Assembly: GCF_018129405.1 (NCBI RefSeq)
Contig: NZ_JAFCLP010000030.1
Location: 1 to 64,000, forward strand
Direction of reading: 5' to 3'
Length of the DNA: 64,000 bases
DNA from: Bradyrhizobium iriomotense
GTDB lineage: Bacteria; Pseudomonadota; Alphaproteobacteria; Rhizobiales; Xanthobacteraceae
The notes beneath the pieces were generated by a model. It had not been told where the DNA came from and made no database searches. It saw nothing but the letters and a program-made list of their open reading frames with translations. Below, piece after piece: positions 35,002 through 43,169 of this stretch; the first letter of the stretch is position 1; every line of letters starts with the position of its first letter. Made by a program: the position numbers and the translations under genes.

Positions 35002-35949
35002 ATGAAACGGACGTTCTTCGGCGTGGCCGCGGCTCTTGCTCTGGCGGCGTCGGCACCTTGCGCGCATGCGCAATCCTTCATCAACGTGCTGACCGGCGGC
35101 ACCTCCGGGGTCTACTATCCGCTCGGGGTCGCGATCGGCAAGATCTACGGCGACAAGATTCCGAACGTGAAGACGCAGGTGCAGGCCACCAAGGCGTCGG
35201 TCGAGAATTTGATCCTGCTGCAGCAGGGTCGCGGCGAGTTGGCGTTCACGCTGGGTGACTCGCTGAAAGCGGCCTGGGACGGCGAGGAGGAGGCGGGCTT
35301 CAAGACCAAGCTCGACAAGCTCCGGACCATCGGCGCGATCTATCCGAACTACATCCAGATCGTCGCCACCGCCGAGAGCGGCATCAAGACGCTGGCGGAC
35401 CTCAAGGGCAAGAGCCTGTCGGTCGGTGCGCCGAAGTCGGGCACCGAGCTGAACTCCCGCGCGATCCTGGCCGCCGCCGGCATGAGCTACAAGGATCTCG
35501 GCAAGGTGGAATATCTGCCGTTCGCCGAATCCGTCGATCTCATGAAGAACCGCCAGCTCGCGGCAACCCTGCAGTCGGCCGGGCTCGGCGTCGCCTCGCT
35601 GAAGGACCTCTCGACCTCGAGCCCGATCACGGTGGTGTCGGTGCCGAAGGAGACCGTCGACAAGATCGGCCCGCCCTTCATCTCGGCGACCATTCCGGCC
35701 AACACCTATACCGGCCAGGACAAGGACGTGCCGACCGCGGCCGTGGTCAACTACCTCGTGACCAGCTCCGCCGTCTCCGACGACCTCGCCTATCAAATGA
35801 CGAAACTGATCTACGAGTCGCTGCCGGAATTGCAGAATGCGCATGCGGCCGGCAAGGAGATCAAGCTCGAGACGGCGGCCACCGGCAGCCCGGTTCCGCT
35901 GCACCCCGGCGCGATCCGCTATTACAAGGAAAAAGAGCTGATCAAGTAA
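35002..35949 (+). CDS. TAXI-family TRAP transporter solute-binding protein
   Basis: A 315-residue periplasmic binding protein: signal MKRTFFGVAAALALAASAPCAHA, then the TAXI signature FINVLTGGTSGVYYPLGVAIGKIY. Later blocks are VENLILLQQGRGELAFTLGDSL, SVGAPKSGTELNSRAILAAAGMSY and the C-terminal PLHPGAIRYYKEKEL. The family captures small organic acids for sodium- or proton-driven uptake. GGGGAG precedes the ATG. With the fused permease (36130) and DUF1850 protein (38235) it forms a complete TAXI-TRAP system; a repeat at 35959 sits between binding protein and permease. The ligand is unknown. Confidence 0.95.
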   Translation: MKRTFFGVAAALALAASAPCAHAQSFINVLTGGTSGVYYPLGVAIGKIYGDKIPNVKTQVQATKASVENLILLQQGRGELAFTLGDSLKAAWDGEEEAGFKTKLDKLRTIGAIYPNYIQIVATAESGIKTLADLKGKSLSVGAPKSGTELNSRAILAAAGMSYKDLGKVEYLPFAESVDLMKNRQLAATLQSAGLGVASLKDLSTSSPITVVSVPKETVDKIGPPFISATIPANTYTGQDKDVPTAAVVNYLVTSSAVSDDLAYQMTKLIYESLPELQNAHAAGKEIKLETAATGSPVPLHPGAIRYYKEKELIK

Positions 35950-35958
35950 GTCTCCGCT

Positions 35959-36036
35959 GTCATTCCGGGGCGCCCGCAGGGCGAGCCCGGAATCTCGAGA
36001 TTCCGGGTCCGATGCTTCGCATCGCCCCGGAATGAC
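35959..36036. repeat. Palindromic repeat, GTCATTCCGGGG family, copy 1
   Basis: A 78-base inverted repeat from GTCATTCCGGGGCG to CCCCGGAATGAC, with a 22-base central palindrome around CTCGAG. It is shared with 46840-46921. It lies between two genes of one TRAP operon, where a hairpin could protect the upstream message. Confidence 0.8.
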
Positions 36037-36129
36037 GACTTTCGTGGATGCTCGGATCAAGTCCGGGCATGACGTATTCGGGGCGCAGCGCGAATGCTGT
36101 AGGAGTGCTTCAGGGCGCGGGGAATATTG

Positions 36130-38238
36130 ATGTTGCAGGCAGAGGCCACCGAGGCCCCCATCAAGGTCGAGTTCGACAATTTCGAGCACGGTTTTCCGGA
36201 AGGGTTCGGTCCGGGCTGGTGGGGCCAGCTCGCCTACTGGATCGGCATCGCCTTTGCGACCTTCCAGCTCTATGTCGCGGCCTTCAACTATCTGCCGAGC
36301 CAGGTGGTGCGCGGCGTCCATGTCGGCTTTCTCGTTCTGCTCACCTTCGGCCTGATCGCGAATTTCACAGCGAAGAGCAATTTCGGCCGCGCGCTCGGCT
36401 GGGTGATCGGCGCCGCCGGCTTCTTCTGCGGGCTCTACCAGTGGATATTCTACGCCGACCTGATCGCGCGCGACGGCGATCCGACCAAGCTTGATCTCGC
36501 GGTCGGCACGCTGCTCGCCGTGCTGATCTTCGAGGGCACGCGGCGGCTGATGGGCGCGGCGCTGCCGCTGATGTGTGGCGCCTGCCTGCTCTACTGGTTC
36601 TTCGGGCAATATCTGCCGTCGCCGCTCAACCATCGCGGCTATGATTTCGACCAGATCGTCACGCATCTGTCGTTCGGCACCGAGGGCTTTTACGGCGTGC
36701 CGATCTACGTCTCGGCGACCTACATCTTCCTGTTCATCCTGTTCGGCTCGTTCCTGGAGCGCGCCGGCATGATCCAGCTGTTCACCGACGTCTCGCTCGG
36801 TCTGTTCGGCCGCACCCGCGGCGGCCCTGCCAAGGTCGCGGTGTTCGCCTCGGGCATGATGGGCACGATCTCCGGCTCGGGTGTCGCCAACGTCGTCACC
36901 GTCGGCCAGTTCACGATCCCCCTGATGATCAAGTTCGGCTATCGCCGCGCCTTCGCCGCCGGCGTCGAGGCCACGGCCTCGATGGGCGGCCAGATCATGC
37001 CGCCGGTGATGGGCGCGGTCGCCTTCATCATGGCGGAGACGCTCGGCGTCCAGTACTCGGAGATCGTCAAGGCGGCGGCGATTCCTGCGATCCTCTATTT
37101 CGCCTCTGCCTTCTGGATGGTGCACCTCGAAGCCGGCAAGCACGGTCTCGTCGGAATGAAGCGCTCGGAGATCCCGAGCGCCTGGAAGGCGCTGGTGACG
37201 CGGTGGTACCTCGTGCTGCCGCTCGCAGCGCTGGTCTACATGCTGTTCGAAGGCTTTACGCCGCTCTATGCCGGCAGCATGGGCCTTGCGCTCACGGTGA
37301 CGCTGATCCTCGGCACCGCCATCACAACGGGCGCCTCCTCGATGGCGATCCGCGCCATCTTCTGGGTCGGGCTCGCGCTCGTCGTCGCGGCGCTGTCGCG
37401 CGACGGCCTCCAGATCGTGCCGGTCGCCAGCGTCGTCGTCGGACTGATCGTCATCACGGCCTTCGTGCGCGGCGGATTTACGGCCTTGCGCGAATGCCGC
37501 AATGCACTGGCCGAGAGCGCGAAATCCGCCATCACCGTCGGCATGGCCTGCGCCATAGTCGGCGTCATCATCGGCATGATGTCGCAGACCGGCGTCGGCA
37601 CCATCTTCGGCGGCTGGGTGATCGGGCTCGGCGAGAAGAGCCTGTTCCTGGCGCTGATCATGACCATGCTGCTGTCGATCCTGCTCGGCACCGGCATCCC
37701 GACCATCCCGACCTACATCATCACCGCCGCGCTTGCCGCGCCGGCGCTGGCGAAGCTCGGCGTGCCGCTGATCGCGAGCCACATGTTCGCGTTCTACTAC
37801 GGCATCATGGCCGACCTCTCGCCGCCGGTGGCGCTCGCAGCCCTCGCGGCGGCGCCGATCGCGAAGGAGAATCCGGACAAGATCGGCTGGGAGGCGATGC
37901 GCATCGCGCTCGCCGGCTATGTCATCCCGTTCATCTTCGTCTATTCGCCGGCCCTGATGCTCCAGGCCGGCGATCCCATGGCAGCGAAGCTCGGCCTCTA
38001 CGGCGCGGTAGCGCTCGCGACGCTCAAGGCGCTGGTGGCGATAGGCCTGTTCGGCATGGTGGCGATCGGCTTCCTGTTCACGCGGCTGACGTTCGTCGAA
38101 CGCCTGGTCGCGCTCGGCGCCGCATTCTGCCTGCTCGGCGACTTTCCGTTCAGCGACACCGCGGGCTTCGTGTTCTCCGCCGCGCTCGTGCTGTGGCAAT
38201 GGCGGCAGCGGCCGCCTGCGACCGTCGAGGCGGTGTGA
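36130..38238 (+). CDS. TRAP transporter fused permease (DctQM type, TAXI)
   Basis: A 702-residue inner-membrane protein joining the small 4-helix and large 12-helix TRAP subunits. The N-terminal hydrophobic quarter is about 30-140. The large-subunit blocks are GGPAKVAVFASGMMGTISGSGVANVVTVG, ATASMGGQIMPPVMGAVAFIMAETLG, GTGIPTIPTYIITAALAAPAL and a late ADLSPPVALAALAAAPI. Fused permeases of this kind partner TAXI binding proteins. The ATG at 36130 is preceded by GGGGAA; a TTG is directly before it. The DUF1850 gene overlaps its stop codon. Confidence 0.95.
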   Translation: MLQAEATEAPIKVEFDNFEHGFPEGFGPGWWGQLAYWIGIAFATFQLYVAAFNYLPSQVVRGVHVGFLVLLTFGLIANFTAKSNFGRALGWVIGAAGFFCGLYQWIFYADLIARDGDPTKLDLAVGTLLAVLIFEGTRRLMGAALPLMCGACLLYWFFGQYLPSPLNHRGYDFDQIVTHLSFGTEGFYGVPIYVSATYIFLFILFGSFLERAGMIQLFTDVSLGLFGRTRGGPAKVAVFASGMMGTISGSGVANVVTVGQFTIPLMIKFGYRRAFAAGVEATASMGGQIMPPVMGAVAFIMAETLGVQYSEIVKAAAIPAILYFASAFWMVHLEAGKHGLVGMKRSEIPSAWKALVTRWYLVLPLAALVYMLFEGFTPLYAGSMGLALTVTLILGTAITTGASSMAIRAIFWVGLALVVAALSRDGLQIVPVASVVVGLIVITAFVRGGFTALRECRNALAESAKSAITVGMACAIVGVIIGMMSQTGVGTIFGGWVIGLGEKSLFLALIMTMLLSILLGTGIPTIPTYIITAALAAPALAKLGVPLIASHMFAFYYGIMADLSPPVALAALAAAPIAKENPDKIGWEAMRIALAGYVIPFIFVYSPALMLQAGDPMAAKLGLYGAVALATLKALVAIGLFGMVAIGFLFTRLTFVERLVALGAAFCLLGDFPFSDTAGFVFSAALVLWQWRQRPPATVEAV

Positions 38239-38612
38239 GCCTCTGCTTCGCAACAGTCGGCGGCGTGAAGGCGCTGGCGCTGTCCGCGTTCACGCTTGCA
38301 TGGACGCATTCGATCGCGAAGGTCGAGTGGCAGGAGGACTGGCGCGTGACGCCCGCCGGCCTCGAACTGGCGCAGGCCCGCGTCAAGGGCACCGGCCCCG
38401 GCATGGAGCCGCCTCCCGAGGCGCGGCTGGTCGACGGGTGGTTTCAATGGCAGCCGCAGCGTGCGCCGATGCAGGAGGTGGTGCTGGGTAATTCCGGTGC
38501 GGCCGGGGAGTGGCGGTTGTGCCATGATGGAAAGTGCAGGACATTGTCGGAGATTGTCGGCCATCCGATCGGTGCTAACGTGACCACAATGAAGGTTTGC
38601 AACGATCCGTAG
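38235..38612 (+). CDS. DUF1850 TRAP-associated protein
   Basis: A 125-residue protein starting at GTG within a GTGA overlap with the permease stop, indicating translational coupling. It has a hydrophobic start (VKALALSAFTLAWTHSI) and the family pattern HSIAKVEWQEDWRVTPAGLEL...GSGMEPPPEARLVDGWFQWQP-like, plus a Cys pair (LCHDGKCR). DUF1850 genes routinely follow TAXI-TRAP permeases; their role is unknown. Its TAG stop lies inside the palindromic repeat that begins at 38609, so the repeat has supplied the gene's end. Confidence 0.85.
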   Translation: MSLCFATVGGVKALALSAFTLAWTHSIAKVEWQEDWRVTPAGLELAQARVKGTGPGMEPPPEARLVDGWFQWQPQRAPMQEVVLGNSGAAGEWRLCHDGKCRTLSEIVGHPIGANVTTMKVCNDP

Positions 38613-38678
38613 CCCGGATGAGCGCAGCGATATCAGGGAACGGTGGCCCCCGGATGTCGCTGCGCTCATCCGGGCTAC
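38609..38678. repeat. Palindromic repeat, GTAGCCCGGATG family, copy 2
   Basis: A 70-base inverted repeat with arms GTAGCCCGGATGAGCGCAGCG and CGCTGCGCTCATCCGGGCTAC minus end bases, related to 22170-22256. It begins within the stop codon of the DUF1850 gene. Confidence 0.8.
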
Positions 38679-38702
38679 AAAGAACAACACGGGAGACACG
38701 CG

Positions 38703-39509
38703 ATGGATCGGCTCAAGGGCAAGGTTGCGATGGTGGTGGGGGCGGGCTCGATCGGACCGGGCTGGGGCAACGGCAAGGCGACCGCGGTGACCTTCGCGCG
38801 CGAGGGCGCGCAAGTGTTTTGCGTCGACCGCAACGGTGCCGCGGCCGAGGAGACCGCCAAGATCATCGCCGGCGAAGGCGGCAAGGCGACGGCGTTCACG
38901 GCCGACGTCTCGCGTCCGGCCGAGATCGAGGCGATGGTCGCGGCGTGCCTGAAGGCCTATGGTCGCATCGACGTGCTCGACAACAATGTCGGCATCGCCG
39001 AGATGGGCAGCGTGGTCGAGGTGAGCGAGGAGAGCTGGGACCGCGTCTTCAGCGTCAACCTCAAGAGCGCCTATTTCGCCATGAAGCACGTCATCCCCGT
39101 GATGGTGAAGCAGGGCGGCGGCTCGATCATCAACATCTCCTCGATCGCCTCAATCCGCCACATGGGCATCTCCTACGTCACCTACGGCACCTCGAAGGCG
39201 GCGATGAACCAGATGACGCGCACCACCGCGATCGAGTTCGCGCGCCATCATGTGCGCGTGAACGCGATCCTGCCCGGCCTAATGAAGACGCCGATGGTCG
39301 AGCACTCCGCGGGCCTTGCCGCCAGCTACGCCAAGGGCGATGTCGAGGCGATGTGGCGCGCGCGCGACGCGCAGGTGCCGATGGGCCACATGGGCGATGC
39401 CTTCGACGTCGCCAATGCCGCGCTGTTCCTTGCGTCGGACGAGTCGAAATATGTGACGGGAATCGAGCTGGTGGTCGATGGCGGGATCACCTGCAAGGCG
39501 GGGGCGTAG
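38703..39509 (+). CDS. SDR-family oxidoreductase
   Basis: A 268-residue short-chain dehydrogenase. The cofactor loop is an expanded glycine motif, GAGSIGPGWGNGKATA, in place of TGxxxGxG. NNVG stands in place of NNAG. The catalytic Ser (NISSIASI) and YVTYGTSKA (Tyr/Lys) are intact, and a VDGGITCKAGA C-terminus closes the fold. The ADVSRPAEIEAM stretch is the adenine-side Asp region. Start at 38703 has GGGAG upstream. Substrate unknown. The expanded loop marks a distinct SDR subfamily, not a broken gene. Confidence 0.92.
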   Translation: MDRLKGKVAMVVGAGSIGPGWGNGKATAVTFAREGAQVFCVDRNGAAAEETAKIIAGEGGKATAFTADVSRPAEIEAMVAACLKAYGRIDVLDNNVGIAEMGSVVEVSEESWDRVFSVNLKSAYFAMKHVIPVMVKQGGGSIINISSIASIRHMGISYVTYGTSKAAMNQMTRTTAIEFARHHVRVNAILPGLMKTPMVEHSAGLAASYAKGDVEAMWRARDAQVPMGHMGDAFDVANAALFLASDESKYVTGIELVVDGGITCKAGA

Positions 39510-39514
39510 TTTCT

Positions 39515-39637
39515 CGTCGCCCTGGCGAAAGCCAGGGCCCATAACCACAGAACGTGGTTTGGCGAAGATTCGCAGTTGCCTGTTCGCTTCAGCAACCCGC
39601 ATTTAGGGTAATGGGTCCTGGCTTTCGCCAGGACGAC
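39515..39637 (+). repeat. Long core-bearing repeat, copy 3
   Basis: A ~123-base element whose arms end in CCTGGCGAAAGCCAGG hairpins rather than the CCCGGACAAGCG arms of copies 1, 2 and 4. The core CCCATAACCACAG then TTTGGCGAAGATTCG is on the plus strand, matching copies 1 and 2. Convergent gap. Confidence 0.8.
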
Positions 39638-39643
39638 ATTCTC

Positions 39644-40414
39644 CTACTGCGCCAGCGCCAGGATCCCGCCGGCGAACGAATGCCATGCAGCCGTCTCGCT
39701 GACCGGCCAGTTCAGCACCTTCACCGCCAGCAGCGCCAGCGTGCCGATGATGTAAACCGGATGCACGCGACCCTCGGCGCGCCAGTCGCGCACCATGGCG
39801 ACGACGAGCAGAAGTGCGGCGACCACGGCAGGTGCAATCGTCACGGGCACCGGCGGCGGACCGGGCGGTCCTGGAGGTGCGAGGAAGGTCAGGAACCAGC
39901 GCGCGATCGCGGCGTCGAGGATCGAGACCGCGGCGAGCAGCATCAGGCGCTTGTGAATCTCGGGCCTGCGCGTGTTCATGATGGCGAGCACGAAGACAAT
40001 TGCGAAGAACGCAATCCCGCTCATCGGCACGATCGAGAACGCGATACCGGCGTCTTTCTGCCCGAGCGCGGCGGAATGCTGCATCACATGCACGGAGGCG
40101 AGGAAGCCGAAAATCGTCATCGCGGTGGCGAGAGATACGCCGGCGATGCCGAGCGAGCGGTGGTTGACCACGCGGCCGGAGGCCGCGAGCCAGGTCTGGA
40201 GCACGAAATAGAGTGACCAGGTGAAGAACAACAATCCGTGAAAGTGGATCACCGGGCTTGCGGAGAATGTCCGGTGAGCGAGCGGCACCCAATAGGTCGG
40301 CGCGAAACCGAGAAAGGCGGTCGCCGCGCAGGCCAGGGCCATGTGGAGATAAAAATATCGTGCAGGCGACGCATCACGCGCGCGTACACGACGGTCGTCG
40401 ATCAGGGTTGTCAT
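39644..40414 (-). CDS. Multi-pass membrane hypothetical protein
   Basis: A 256-residue inner-membrane protein with about seven hydrophobic segments (LHMALACAATAFLGFA, VIHFHGLLFFTWSLYFVLQTWLA, SLGIAGVSLATAMTIFGFLAS, ...PVTIAPAVVAALLLVVAMV, VYIIGTLALLAVKVL). Conserved-looking histidines in HFHG and NHRSLG could suggest haem or quinone contact, unproven. The start at 40414 is the first ATG of the coherent frame. Longer frames lie antisense to the antiporter and are spurious. Function unknown. Confidence 0.75.
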   Translation of the reverse strand: MTTLIDDRRVRARDASPARYFYLHMALACAATAFLGFAPTYWVPLAHRTFSASPVIHFHGLLFFTWSLYFVLQTWLAASGRVVNHRSLGIAGVSLATAMTIFGFLASVHVMQHSAALGQKDAGIAFSIVPMSGIAFFAIVFVLAIMNTRRPEIHKRLMLLAAVSILDAAIARWFLTFLAPPGPPGPPPVPVTIAPAVVAALLLVVAMVRDWRAEGRVHPVYIIGTLALLAVKVLNWPVSETAAWHSFAGGILALAQ

Positions 40415-40455
40415 CAGGAATGAGTCTGGAGGGACGGGGTTTGGTTCAAACTCGC

Positions 40456-40610
40456 CGTCGTCCCGGACAAGCGTAAGCGCAGATCCGGGACCCATAACCC
40501 CAGGATTGTGTGTATCGCTCGGTGGCAGCTCCGAGTCTTCGCCAAACACAATGTCGTGGCTATGGGGCCCGGATCGGCGCGCGCTTTGGGCGCGCTTGTC
40601 CGGGACGACG
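40456..40610 (-). repeat. Long core-bearing repeat, copy 4 (core inverted)
   Basis: A ~155-base element with CGTCCCGGACAAGCG arms. The core lies near the right arm and reads CCCCATAGCCACG then TTTGGCGAAGACTC on the minus strand, opposite to copies 1-3. It separates the membrane-protein gene from the antiporter gene. Confidence 0.75.
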
Positions 40611-40614
40611 AGCT

Positions 40615-42159
40615 CTATCCCCCCGCGCTCAATTCCGCGCGATCGAGCTCTTCCTCGAGCCGGTGAAACGCGTCGTCGCCGATCACCTCGGTGGCACGCA
40701 GGTCGAAGATGGATTTGCGGGCGGCCTCGATGGCGCGGCGGCGCAGGGGATCGGCGGGCAATTCGCCGTTGGCGATGCCGCCGTTCGGATCGGTCTCGGT
40801 CTGCATCAGGATGGCGCGATATTCGAGCCGCAGGATTTCCGCCTCCTCCGACGGATCGCTTTCGATCGCATCGAGCGCGGCGCGATAGGCGACGGCGCGA
40901 CCGCGCGCGACCTCGACGCCGACGGGATCGTCGTCCTTGAGGTCGAAGGCGAGGATCAGCGGGCGTAGCGTCAGGCCCTGGATGATGAGCGATCCCAGCA
41001 CCACGGCGAAGGCGATGAAGACGATGAAGTCGCGATAGGGAAAATTCTCCGGCAGCGCAAAGGCGGTGGCGAGCGTGACGAGGCCGCGCATGCCGCACCA
41101 GGAGATGATGAGCCCGCCTTTCGGTGAGGCGACCTGCTTCGGATCCTTGGGATGGTAGAGGTTATGCGCGATCAGCACGCGCAGCGTCGTGCGGTAGAAC
41201 GTCACCCAGAACAGCCGCACCAGGACCACCGTAAGCAGGATCCAGGCCGCAGCCACGCAATATTCCCAGCGTACGTCCGCGTCCAGCCGCGTCCAGATCG
41301 GCCGCATCTGCATGCCGATCAGCATGAAGGCGAGCACGTTGAGCACGAACACCGTCGTCTCCCACACCGCATAGGACGGCACCCGTAGCCGTGCCGGCAT
41401 GCGCGCCGGCGCGGTGCGCGCGAGGGCGATGGCGTAGATCACGATGGTGAGGATGCCGGACAGGCCGAGATGCTCGGCACCGATCCAGATCATGAAGGTG
41501 GTGGCGAACTGAACGATGATCGCGCTCGGGGCTTCCGTCACGCGCTCCATCATGGGCGCGATGATGCGTGCTGCGACAAGGCCGGCGATGACGCTGCCGA
41601 CCAGGGCCAGCGCCATGGTCGGCGCGACCTGGCTCCAGGTCAGATGCTCGGTGGCAACCGCACCGACGGCGATGCGATAGATCAGCAGCGCGCTCGCATC
41701 GTTGAGCAGGCTCTCGCCCTCCAGCACCTTCACCATGCGGTGGGGCAGCTTCACCTGGCTCAGGATCGCGACCGCGGCGGCCGCATCCGGCGGCGCCACG
41801 ATGGCGCCGAGTGCAACCGCGGCGGCCCAGGGCATGTCGGGCATCAACCGGTGCGCGACGAAGGCGACGCCAGCCGTGGTCAGGCCGACTGCGGCCACGA
41901 CCAGGGTGGAGACCGGAACCCAGTTGTTGCGCAGATCCCGCAGCGAGGTGTCGAAGGCGGCATCGAGCAGCACCGGTGCGACAAAAAGCGCCAAGGCCAG
42001 GTCCGGCTCCAGCGTCCAGGTCGGGCTCGACGGCACGAAGGCGATCAGGGCGCCGCCGATGGCGAGAAACGTCGGGTAGGGGACCTTGATCCGCCGCGCC
42101 AGCGCCGATAAGGCAACGGCGCCGAGCAGCAGGGCGATGATCCATTCGAATGTCGACAC
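40615..42159 (-). CDS. CPA1-family Na+/H+ antiporter
   Basis: A 514-residue membrane transporter of the NhaP/CPA1 type. It has 11-12 hydrophobic helices, the LGAIVAPPDAAAAVAI segment and ESLLNDASALLIY (the ND motif with the ion-binding Asp), and an MRGLVTLATAFALPE segment. A ~100-residue soluble tail (DPVGVEVARGRAVAYRAALDAIESDPSEE...) follows the last helix. The start at GTG 42159 has GGGGAC 6 bases upstream and gives the usual MSTFEWIIALLLGAV opening; the GTG at 42192 is less likely. It exchanges cytosolic Na+ or K+ for protons by family role. Confidence 0.93.
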   Translation of the reverse strand: MSTFEWIIALLLGAVALSALARRIKVPYPTFLAIGGALIAFVPSSPTWTLEPDLALALFVAPVLLDAAFDTSLRDLRNNWVPVSTLVVAAVGLTTAGVAFVAHRLMPDMPWAAAVALGAIVAPPDAAAAVAILSQVKLPHRMVKVLEGESLLNDASALLIYRIAVGAVATEHLTWSQVAPTMALALVGSVIAGLVAARIIAPMMERVTEAPSAIIVQFATTFMIWIGAEHLGLSGILTIVIYAIALARTAPARMPARLRVPSYAVWETTVFVLNVLAFMLIGMQMRPIWTRLDADVRWEYCVAAAWILLTVVLVRLFWVTFYRTTLRVLIAHNLYHPKDPKQVASPKGGLIISWCGMRGLVTLATAFALPENFPYRDFIVFIAFAVVLGSLIIQGLTLRPLILAFDLKDDDPVGVEVARGRAVAYRAALDAIESDPSEEAEILRLEYRAILMQTETDPNGGIANGELPADPLRRRAIEAARKSIFDLRATEVIGDDAFHRLEEELDRAELSAGG

Positions 42160-42273
42160 GATAGTCCCCGAGACCGGTTTGAGCGGCGCCACAAGCTAGC
42201 ACCAATCCGGCCGTATGATGGATAGTGCGGCCCCAAGGCAAGAGTGAAGCAAGCCCTTCCGACTGCAACAAGC

Positions 42274-43038
42274 ATGCGTTTTCAGAAACTCATTCAATGG
42301 TCAGCTGCCGCGGCGCTCTCAGCGCTTTCGATCGGCGCGGCCCATGGTGCGACCGGCGGCGAGCCGGTGGCCGTCGCGCAGGTCGATATCGCGCCATGCC
42401 TCGCGGCCGCTGCGGCCGACGAGATGGACAAGGCGGGTACGGCCTGCGCTGCCGCGATCGACAACGAGAAGACGGCGAAGGCAGACCTGGTCAAGGCGCT
42501 GATCGCGCGCGGCGCGCTTTATGCGCGGCACGACCAGATCGATCGTGCGATTGCCGACGACAGCCGCGCTCTTCTGCTCGACCCCACGCTCGCGGACATC
42601 TTCAACGCGCGCGGCGAGCTCTGGCTGAAGAAGGGCGACAAGCCCAAGGCGGTGCAGGATTTCGGTGCCGCGCTCAAGATCGATCCAAACCACGAGAGGG
42701 CCAAGGCCAATCACAAGGCGATGGCGCGCGAGCTCGAGCGCATCGGCGCGCAGATGGCGGTCGCCGGCAAGCCCAGCTTCAACTGTGCCCGCGCGGCCCG
42801 GGCCGTGGAGAAGGCGATCTGCGGCAATCGCGAGCTCGCCGATCTCGATCGGGAAATCTATGGGTCGAACGCGCGAGCGATCCGGGAGGCGCGCAGTCCC
42901 GCGGAAGCCAGGGCGCTCCAGCGCGAGCAGGACGAGTTCATCGCCCGCCGGAATGCCGGTTACGGGCGGCCGGGGTACGATCTGAAGAAGGCGATGCAGG
43001 AGCGGCTGCAGCGGATCAACGGGGTGGACGGGTATTGA
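42274..43038 (+). CDS. Secreted TPR protein with LprI-like C-terminal domain (paralogue 1)
   Basis: A 254-residue exported protein: signal about 1-26, about two TPR units (KADLVKALIARGALYARHDQIDRAIADDSRALLLDP, ADIFNARGELWLKKGDKPKAVQDFGAALKIDP), then a lysozyme-inhibitor-LprI-like domain. In the LprI-like domain, FNCARAARAVEKAICGNRELADLDREIY gives the Cys pair and acidic helix, and RNAGYGRPGYDLKKAMQERLQ ends it. It is the shorter of two tandem paralogues; the second is at 43170. Each is followed at about ten bases by the same short repeat, so the pair arose by tandem duplication. ATG 42274; a GTG at 42244 is an alternative. Confidence 0.85.
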   Translation: MRFQKLIQWSAAAALSALSIGAAHGATGGEPVAVAQVDIAPCLAAAAADEMDKAGTACAAAIDNEKTAKADLVKALIARGALYARHDQIDRAIADDSRALLLDPTLADIFNARGELWLKKGDKPKAVQDFGAALKIDPNHERAKANHKAMARELERIGAQMAVAGKPSFNCARAARAVEKAICGNRELADLDREIYGSNARAIREARSPAEARALQREQDEFIARRNAGYGRPGYDLKKAMQERLQRINGVDGY

Positions 43039-43047
43039 GTGTCTTCG

Positions 43048-43071
43048 CCTCTCCCCGCGTGCGGGGCGAGC
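43048..43071 (+). repeat. Short CCTCTCCCCGCGTGCGGGG repeat after paralogue 1
   Basis: Begins about ten bases after the stop of the first TPR-LprI gene. The same string starts at 44563, about eleven bases after the stop of the second paralogue. Confidence 0.7.
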
Positions 43072-43169
43072 GAGTGCGGACGCTGGTGCGCTGCTGACAG
43101 GCCCGGTTTGAACCCGGTCCCAGTCCGCCGCGACAACGGTAAGAACCCGATGTCACGGAGCCCAAAGTC

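Noticed and set aside
34960-38253. 1097-codon open frame on the minus strand
   Set aside because: It lies exactly antisense to the TAXI binding protein and fused permease, whose motifs are clear. Its translation is Arg/His/Asp-rich low-complexity, typical of an antisense shadow in GC-rich DNA.
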